In this document: piece by piece, positions 59,839 through 64,000 of the stretch
How positions within the stretch are numbered: the stretch's first letter is position 1
How the letters are laid out: every line of letters begins with the position of its first letter
Assembly: GCF_004345665.1 (NCBI RefSeq)
Contig: NZ_SLWR01000002.1
Location: forward strand, 558,001-622,000
Origin: Kribbella antiqua
GTDB taxonomy: Bacteria > Actinomycetota > Actinomycetes > Propionibacteriales > Kribbellaceae
Reading direction: 5' to 3'
Length of the DNA: 64,000 bases
Program-made: the position numbers and the translations under genes
The notes under the pieces: generated by a model
Told to the model about the DNA's origin: nothing
The model's input: the letters and a program-made list of their open reading frames with translations, nothing else
Database searches by the model: none

Positions 59839-59997
59839 GGGGCCTCCCGGCCTGGACTGAGGAGTGGAGGGAGCGAAGCGACCGGAGGGACGAGGGAAGG
59901 CCGGGAGTCAAAGCCCCATGACCCGCCGCGCCGGAGGCGTGGCATCAATACAGTCATGGGCCGAGCCTCACATTCCCAGCTGGGTCTGTCAACGAGA

Positions 59998-60015
59998 CCT
60001 AGCACTCACTAGGAT
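59998..60015 (+). promoter_or_regulatory. Operator and leaderless promoter of the HxlR gene
   Basis: CCTAG-CACTCA-CTAGG (59998-60013) is a perfect 5-bp inverted repeat. Its right arm overlaps TAGGAT (60010-60015), a -10 box 6 nt before ATG 60022. Binding there by the HxlR protein would give autoregulation. Confidence 0.45.
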
Positions 60016-60021
60016 GCAGTC

Positions 60022-60516
60022 ATGACGGCGACGACGTACGACGCCCTGGACTGGTCGGTGGACAACTGCCCGATCGGCCGGGCGATGGAGATCCTCGGCG
60101 AGCGGTGGACCGTGGTGGTGCTGCGCGAGGTGTTCAACGGCATCCGCCGGTTCGACGACATGCGGGTCCGGACCGCGATCCCGCGTCAGGTGCTGTCTAA
60201 CCGGCTCGCCAAACTGGTCGACCACGGCATCCTGCGCCGGACGCCGTACCGCGAACCCGGATCCCGGCAGCGCGAGGAGTACCGCCTCACCGAGAAGGGC
60301 TTCGACCTCTATCCGCTGCTGATCGCCGTCCGCGACTGGGGTGACAAATACCTCGTCGGCGCGGAGGGTTCGCCGCTGAGCATCGCCCATCGGGACTGCG
60401 GCGCGGATGTCCACACCGAGATTCGCTGCGCGTCCGGCCACACTCTGACATCGCCTCGCGACGCAGTGCCACGCCCTGGCCCGGGTGCCCGGCGACGCCG
60501 TCCGAAACCTTCCTGA
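60022..60516 (+). CDS. HxlR-family transcriptional regulator
   Basis: A 164-residue MarR-like winged-helix regulator. The HxlR domain spans residues ~12-105: NCPIGRAMEILGERWTVVVL, REVFNGIRRFDDMRVRTAIP, QVLSNRLAKLVDHGILRRTP and EYRLTEKGFDLYPLLIAVRD. The remaining ~50 residues add a second region with cysteines (AHRDCGADVHTEIRCASGHT) resembling a small zinc-binding or redox-sensitive tail, then a basic end. It likely controls the divergent thioesterase and itself. An electrophile or quinone signal would suit a cysteine-based sensor; this is inference. Confidence 0.9.
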   Translation: MTATTYDALDWSVDNCPIGRAMEILGERWTVVVLREVFNGIRRFDDMRVRTAIPRQVLSNRLAKLVDHGILRRTPYREPGSRQREEYRLTEKGFDLYPLLIAVRDWGDKYLVGAEGSPLSIAHRDCGADVHTEIRCASGHTLTSPRDAVPRPGPGARRRRPKPS

Positions 60517-60586
60517 CAGCCTCCTTGCGCCGCCGCCCAGGCTCGATAAGCTGCGGATTCGGACGGCCTGGGGAGGAAGGTTCCGA

Positions 60587-61216
60587 GTGAGGCAGTTCAA
60601 CGCACCAGACGGGTGGCCGGATCCACCGAACGCACGCTGGCGACCACCGAAAAACTGGCAACCGTCGGAATCATGGCCCCCCGCCCCGCCCGGGTGGAGG
60701 TTCTGGGTCGACGAGGACGGATACCCCGTCCGCGGACCGATCGGCCGGTACGGCGGACCGAGTGTGCTCAAGCTCGGCGCCGCAGCTGCCGTCCTGCTCG
60801 TGCTGATCGGCTTGATCCTGTCCGTCCCGTTCAACGGCGACGACACCGCGAGTACGTCGGCCGACAGACCAGTCGGTACGGCGCCAACGCCCGCGCCCGC
60901 GCCAACGGAGACCACCACGTCGGCGAGTCCGACCGAGACGCCTACCGATGAGCCGACGCACAGCACGACGCCGAGGTTGACGCCCACACCGTCGCCGAGT
61001 GAGACGCCGTCCACTGCCGCGCCGCCGGCCACCCCAACCGAGACGCCAACAGAGGCAACGAAGACGACGCCATCCGTTGCCGCGGCCATCGCGTACAAGA
61101 ACTGCGCCGAGGTCCGCGCCGCCGGTAAGGCACCGCTGCACCGCGGCGACCCGGGCTATTCGAGGGACCTCGACCGCAACGGCGACGGCGTGGCCTGCGA
61201 ACGCGGCAACTCCTGA
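60587..61216 (+). CDS. Membrane-anchored excalibur calcium-binding domain protein
   Basis: A 209-residue protein from GTG 60587, chosen because GGGAGGAAGG lies just upstream. The N-terminal ~60 residues are Trp/Pro-rich and cytosolic (WPPAPPGWRFWVDEDGYPVR). One membrane segment follows (LKLGAAAAVLLVLIGLILSV), then a ~90-residue Thr/Pro/Glu-rich extracellular stalk. The last ~37 residues form an excalibur domain, YKNCAEVRAAGKAPLHRGDP, with the calcium loop DLDRNGDGVACE. Such proteins are cell-surface components of unknown role in Gram-positive bacteria. The 3' end overlaps the convergent membrane-protein gene by 61 bp. Confidence 0.85.
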   Translation: MRQFNAPDGWPDPPNARWRPPKNWQPSESWPPAPPGWRFWVDEDGYPVRGPIGRYGGPSVLKLGAAAAVLLVLIGLILSVPFNGDDTASTSADRPVGTAPTPAPAPTETTTSASPTETPTDEPTHSTTPRLTPTPSPSETPSTAAPPATPTETPTEATKTTPSVAAAIAYKNCAEVRAAGKAPLHRGDPGYSRDLDRNGDGVACERGNS

Positions 61217-62076
61217 CCATCACCGCGTAGGCCCTCGTTCCACAACTCCTGCGTCTGGATGATCCAGAAGATCGCAAACAACGTGATCAGCGAGCCCTCG
61301 ATCCACAACACCACGTGGCCCCAGCCGAACAGCGCCCTCCAGGCCCACATCACCAGCGGTACGACGACCATCGCAATGGCGATCGCGGAGTACCTGTTCG
61401 CCGGCATCGGCTTCGTGGTCGGCGCCCGGTGGTGCTCGGCCCGGTGCTGTTTGCGGCGGAACTGCTCCGCGTTGAGCAGCACCACTGCGACGATGCAGAC
61501 GAACATGACCACGGCCGCGGCATAGTGCGCATGACCGTCGAACCCGCCGCGATCGACGAAGAACCACAGGATTCCGCCGCCGAAGATCGCCGCCACGACC
61601 GCGAACCCGACCAGATACATCGGGTTCGAGTCCGCCCGCGACAACCGCGCCCTCGTCACGAACACCAGCGTCACCGCCAGGCAAGGACCGCCGACGATGA
61701 ACAACGCGAGCATGTTGTTGGCAATGTTCGCCGTCGTGTCCCCCAGCACCATCGGCACCGAGCGGCACGAGCCCGGACTTGGCGTCGGGACGAACGCGAC
61801 CCCCGGCGCGAGAACACCGGCCACGTTGAGCAGGATGTCCTCCGGCTCGGTGTTGCCCTTGAGCACCACCATGCAGACGCCGATGGTGATCAGCGCGCCG
61901 ACGAAGATCGCCTGGACCGGCGTGTAGTAGTAGGCGCTGATCGAGGTCTGCAGACAATGCGGGTTCGTCTTCGACCACTCGATGACCAGCGCTGCTCCGA
62001 GGAGCACAACCATGGCCACCATGGCCATCCGCAGATAGCGGTAGGTCTTGATGGAGTAACCAGCGGGCTCTCCCAT
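61156..62076 (-). CDS. Multi-pass membrane protein of unknown function
   Basis: A 306-residue integral membrane protein with about seven hydrophobic segments, started at ATG 62076. CATACT lies 6 nt upstream, fitting a leaderless start; the open frame to 62145 adds a charged, unsupported extension. Notable features are an early TNPHCLQTSISAYYYTPVQA loop, PTPSPGSCRSVPMVLGD with a second cysteine, and the RRKQHRAEHHRAP basic loop. The YYYTPVQAIFVGALI element recalls uncharacterised actinobacterial DUF998-type membrane proteins, but I cannot name the family. It overlaps the excalibur gene tail to tail. Confidence 0.7.
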   Translation of the reverse strand: MGEPAGYSIKTYRYLRMAMVAMVVLLGAALVIEWSKTNPHCLQTSISAYYYTPVQAIFVGALITIGVCMVVLKGNTEPEDILLNVAGVLAPGVAFVPTPSPGSCRSVPMVLGDTTANIANNMLALFIVGGPCLAVTLVFVTRARLSRADSNPMYLVGFAVVAAIFGGGILWFFVDRGGFDGHAHYAAAVVMFVCIVAVVLLNAEQFRRKQHRAEHHRAPTTKPMPANRYSAIAIAMVVVPLVMWAWRALFGWGHVVLWIEGSLITLFAIFWIIQTQELWNEGLRGDGQELPRSQATPSPLRSRSLE

Positions 62077-62082
62077 GTCGGC

Positions 62083-62088
62083 AGTATG
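62083..62088 (-). promoter_or_regulatory. Leaderless -10 box deciding the membrane-protein start
   Basis: On the minus strand CATACT lies 6 nt before ATG 62076, close to the TANNNT consensus. There is no ribosome binding site at either candidate start. Confidence 0.35.
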
Positions 62089-62147
62089 GCGCCGGTGCGG
62101 ACCGCACAACAGCAGGTGCGGCCCACTCGTGTCCGGAGTTGCCATCG

Positions 62148-63506
62148 TCAGAGGCGGATGGATTTCTTGTTCATGAATTCTTCGATGCCGGCCGGGCCGA
62201 GTTCGCGGCCGATGCCGGAGCGTTTGATGCCGCCGAAGGGGAGGTCGGCCTGGGAGCCGCCGGCGCGGTTGAGGTAGACCATGCCGGCGTCGATGCGTTC
62301 GGCGACTCGGCGGGCGCGAGCCGGGTCGGTGCCCCAGACGCTGGCGCCGAGACCGAACGGCGTGTCGTTGGCCAGCCGGATTGCGTCCTCCTCGGTCTCG
62401 GCGCGGAAGACGATCACGACCGGGCCGAAGATCTCTTCGTAGTACGCGTCCATCTCCGGCGTGACGTCCGTGAGTACGGTCGCCTCGAGGTAAGCCCCGG
62501 GCTGGATGCGACGACCTCCGGCGCGCAGGGTGGCGCCTTGCTCGACCGCCTTGGCGATCTGCGCCGCGACTTCGTCAGCTGCCGCGATCGAGGCGAGCGG
62601 CGGGAGCTTGGTTTCGGGGTCCGCCGGGTCTCCCGGGACGTAGTACTCGGCGACTCGCTTGGTCAGGCGGTCGACGTACTCGTCGTAGATGTCGGCCATC
62701 ACGATCATCCGTTTGGGCGCATTGCAGGATTGGCCGCAATTCCGCATCCGGGCGGTCGCGGTGGCGCTGACGGTCTCGTCCATGTCCGCGGTGTCGAGGA
62801 CGATCAGCGGGTCGGACCCACCGAGCTCGAGCACGGTCTTCTTCAGATGCCGGCCGGCTTCCGCGGCGACCGCGATGCCGGCCTGTTCGCTGCCGGTCAA
62901 CGAGACGCCCTGGATCCGTGGATCGGCCAGGATCGCCGGGATCTGACGGCTCGACGCGAAGGTGTTCACGTACACGTCGTCCGGTACGCCGGCTGCCCGC
63001 AGTACTTCCTCGATCGCGCGGGCCGAGCGCGGGCAGATCGACGCGTGCTTGAGCAGGATGGTGTTGCCGAGCACCAGGTTCGGCGCGACGAACCGGGCCA
63101 CCTGGTAGCACGGGAAGTTCCACGGCATGATCCCGAGCAGCGCACCGATCGGGCTCTTGGTGATGACGGCCTTGCCGCCCTTGATGTCCAGCGGTTCGTC
63201 CGCGAGCAACGCCGGCGCCTGCTGGGCGTAGTACCGGAAGATGTCGACCACGATCCCGATCTCGCCGCGGCCTTCGTTGATCCGCTTCCCCATCTCCAGC
63301 GTCATGATCGCGGCCAGCTCATCGGCCCGCTCCGCGAAGATGTCCGCCGCCCGCGCCACGATCGCGGCCCGCTCCCCCACCGATCGCGCCCGCCAGGCCG
63401 GAAAGCCCTCATGCACCCGTCCGATCGCGGCCCGCACCTCCGCGTCCGTCGAATTCACCACTTCCTCGACCAGCTCGCCGGTCGCCGGGTTCGTCACCAC
63501 GTACAT
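62148..63506 (-). CDS. NAD(P)-dependent aldehyde dehydrogenase (succinate-semialdehyde type)
   Basis: A 452-residue cytosolic ALDH, started at ATG 63506 because GAGGAGG lies about 6 nt upstream; the longer frame to 63578 runs through the operator. Motifs are PWNFPCYQVARFVAPNLVLG, the general-base Glu in KTVLELGGSDPLIV, the catalytic Cys in MRNCGQSCNAPKRMIV, and EEIFGPVVIVFRAETEEDAI. It ends in FGGIKRSGIGRELGP. The sequence pattern is that of GabD-type succinate-semialdehyde dehydrogenases, which feed GABA carbon to succinate; a broader aldehyde range is possible. A perfect GntR-type palindrome lies just upstream. Confidence 0.92.
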   Translation of the reverse strand: MYVVTNPATGELVEEVVNSTDAEVRAAIGRVHEGFPAWRARSVGERAAIVARAADIFAERADELAAIMTLEMGKRINEGRGEIGIVVDIFRYYAQQAPALLADEPLDIKGGKAVITKSPIGALLGIMPWNFPCYQVARFVAPNLVLGNTILLKHASICPRSARAIEEVLRAAGVPDDVYVNTFASSRQIPAILADPRIQGVSLTGSEQAGIAVAAEAGRHLKKTVLELGGSDPLIVLDTADMDETVSATATARMRNCGQSCNAPKRMIVMADIYDEYVDRLTKRVAEYYVPGDPADPETKLPPLASIAAADEVAAQIAKAVEQGATLRAGGRRIQPGAYLEATVLTDVTPEMDAYYEEIFGPVVIVFRAETEEDAIRLANDTPFGLGASVWGTDPARARRVAERIDAGMVYLNRAGGSQADLPFGGIKRSGIGRELGPAGIEEFMNKKSIRL

Positions 63507-63539
63507 GCGCGGCCTCCTCGAGATGTCAACTGAAGCACA

Positions 63540-63553
63540 TACTGTATACAGTA
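63540..63553. promoter_or_regulatory. GntR-type operator before the aldehyde dehydrogenase
   Basis: TACTGTATACAGTA is a perfect 14-bp palindrome with a central TGTATACA, the form often bound by FCD-type GntR regulators. It lies 34 bp upstream of ATG 63506. No GntR gene adjoins it inside the window. Confidence 0.6.
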
Positions 63554-63583
63554 GTCTTCCAGTTCGGGACACCCCCAACGGTT

Positions 63584-63825
63584 GTGGAGTGGATCAAGCC
63601 GTACCTGAAGGGCGACGTCTACCGCGTCTCCGCAAAGATCGACGGCAAGGACTGGACGATGTCGCTCCCCAGCGCCCTGGCCACCGCGAACGCGGGCCAC
63701 AGCACGACGGTCCCCGTCACGCCAAGGCCGGCACCAGCCCCCTCGCCAAGATCACCCTCACCGCAACGTCCGAAAGCGACCCGACCATAAAATCAACGGC
63801 CACCTGCATCGCGGTCAAGCGTTAA
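63584..63825 (+). pseudogene. Fragment: C-terminal exported-enzyme module with 1-base deletion
   Basis: From GTG 63584 the frame reads WIKPYLKGDVYRVSAKIDGK and SLPSALATANAGHSTTVPV, then shifts at about 63720 to AKAGTSPLAKITLTATSESD, PTIKSTATCIAVKR, stop 63825. Together they form the end of an Ig-like/NEW3-type module found at the C-terminus of large secreted peptidases and glycosidases. Inserting one base after GTC at 63718-63720 restores frame. The rest of the parent gene is absent; upstream is the aldehyde-dehydrogenase promoter. It is a decayed remnant. Confidence 0.55.
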
Positions 63826-64000
63826 GAGTTCGTCCACCGTCCATGCATCGCTGACGCCGGGCGCGGAGTGGAGGTACTCCGCGACCCGGTGGGCAGTCCA
63901 ACCGTGAGCTTCGGTCAGGCCTGCGGCGATCCAGCGGAGGTATGGGAGGGTGGGCGCCCTCGGCTCGAGGTCGGCGATGGTTCCGTGGGTGACGGTGAAC
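63793..64000 (-). CDS. Hypothetical protein, C-terminal end (cut by window edge)
   Basis: The minus strand is open from base 63999 to a TGA at 63793, giving 68 residues: FTVTHGTIADLEPRAPTLPY, LRWIAAGLTEAHGWTAHRVA, EYLHSAPGVSDAWTVDELLT and a short end. It is helix-rich, without membrane segments; the AHRVAEYLHSAPGV stretch may be part of a small DNA-binding or structural helix pair. I do not recognise the family. Its codon use matches the genome. It overlaps the fragment on the other strand by 33 bp. Confidence 0.55.
   Translation of the reverse strand, partial: FTVTHGTIADLEPRAPTLPYLRWIAAGLTEAHGWTAHRVAEYLHSAPGVSDAWTVDELLTLDRDAGGR

Noticed and set aside
59839-59997. GGA-rich stretch between thioesterase and HxlR genes as a repeat element
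   Set aside because: It is simple purine-rich sequence without a clear unit or inverted symmetry.
30521-60013. Similar CCTAGCACT words at the TetR/GH3 and HxlR promoters as a shared operator
   Set aside because: Each repeat has different arms and symmetry centre; similarity is explained by overlapping TAG-type -10 boxes.
1-64000. tRNA, rRNA, phage, transposon or integrase genes
   Set aside because: None seen by eye on either strand; a tRNA scan would be needed to exclude small RNA genes fully.

Overview
The window is high-GC actinobacterial DNA. Nearly every gene uses G/C in third codon positions, many starts are GTG, and several genes look leaderless (a TANNNT -10 box 6-8 nt before the start codon). 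Words such as CGTACG and GTACGACG recur, and the gene families (DUF222-HNH protein, NCS1 permease, XRE regulators, many LacI/TetR-controlled carbohydrate loci, Tat-exported polysaccharide lyases) fit the soil genus Kribbella or a close relative in Propionibacteriales. That assignment is inference. I see no rRNA, tRNA, phage, IS element or CRISPR array.

Layout. 1-3.7 kb: 5' end of a gentisate 1,2-dioxygenase gene diverging from its IclR regulator, a SRPBCC protein, and a DUF222-HNH gene with an apparent frameshift. 3.7-6.1 kb: an IlvY-like LysR gene diverging from a long, plant-like ketol-acid reductoisomerase, with an inverted repeat between them. 6.1-9.9 kb: a nitroreductase pseudogene, then a GntR regulator, NCS1 permease and Asp/Glu/hydantoin racemase (a small ureide/hydantoin-type uptake unit). 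9.9-16.6 kb: a very large patatin-like membrane protein (frameshifted), an MFS exporter and a divergent winged-helix/GGDEF-like regulator. 16.6-19.7 kb: an operon of a 108-aa orphan, a DegT aminotransferase and two amidohydrolase-like proteins. 19.7-22.5 kb: XRE regulator, SDR, small orphan, CPBP protease.

22.5-33 kb is carbohydrate-related: a LacI regulator faces three Tat-exported enzymes (two alginate-lyase-fold proteins and a GH28-like beta-helix protein), followed by a TetR/GH3 pair. At 33-33.9 kb lies about 850 bp of structured non-coding DNA: terminator, 51-bp tandem repeats, a long near-perfect inverted repeat and several hairpins. 33.9-38.3 kb: TetR, ArsR/DUF5937 regulator, MFS transporter and a two-gene ABC exporter. 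38.3-45.2 kb: a beta-xylosidase-type GH3 gene plus LacI regulator diverging from a sugar ABC importer (binding protein and two permeases). 45.2-47.8 kb: a three-gene extracytoplasmic flavin electron-transfer module (ApbE, FMN-binding protein, ferric-reductase-like protein). 47.9-53.0 kb: a cupin/XRE operon diverging from a redox operon (zinc ADH, DHA2 MFS, CMD, DUF2255, a 5'-truncated aldo-keto reductase). 53.1-64 kb: class A PBP with PASTA domain, large beta-propeller-like lipoprotein, aminotransferase, PaaI thioesterase, HxlR regulator, excalibur protein, membrane protein, aldehyde dehydrogenase with a GntR-type palindrome, a decayed fragment and a truncated gene.

The least ordinary parts are the plant-type KARI/IlvY pair, the repeat-plus-inverted-repeat island at 33 kb, the three-enzyme Tat lyase locus with duplicated operators, the giant patatin-membrane fusion, and the number of broken genes (three single-base indels, one internal deletion, one 5' truncation).
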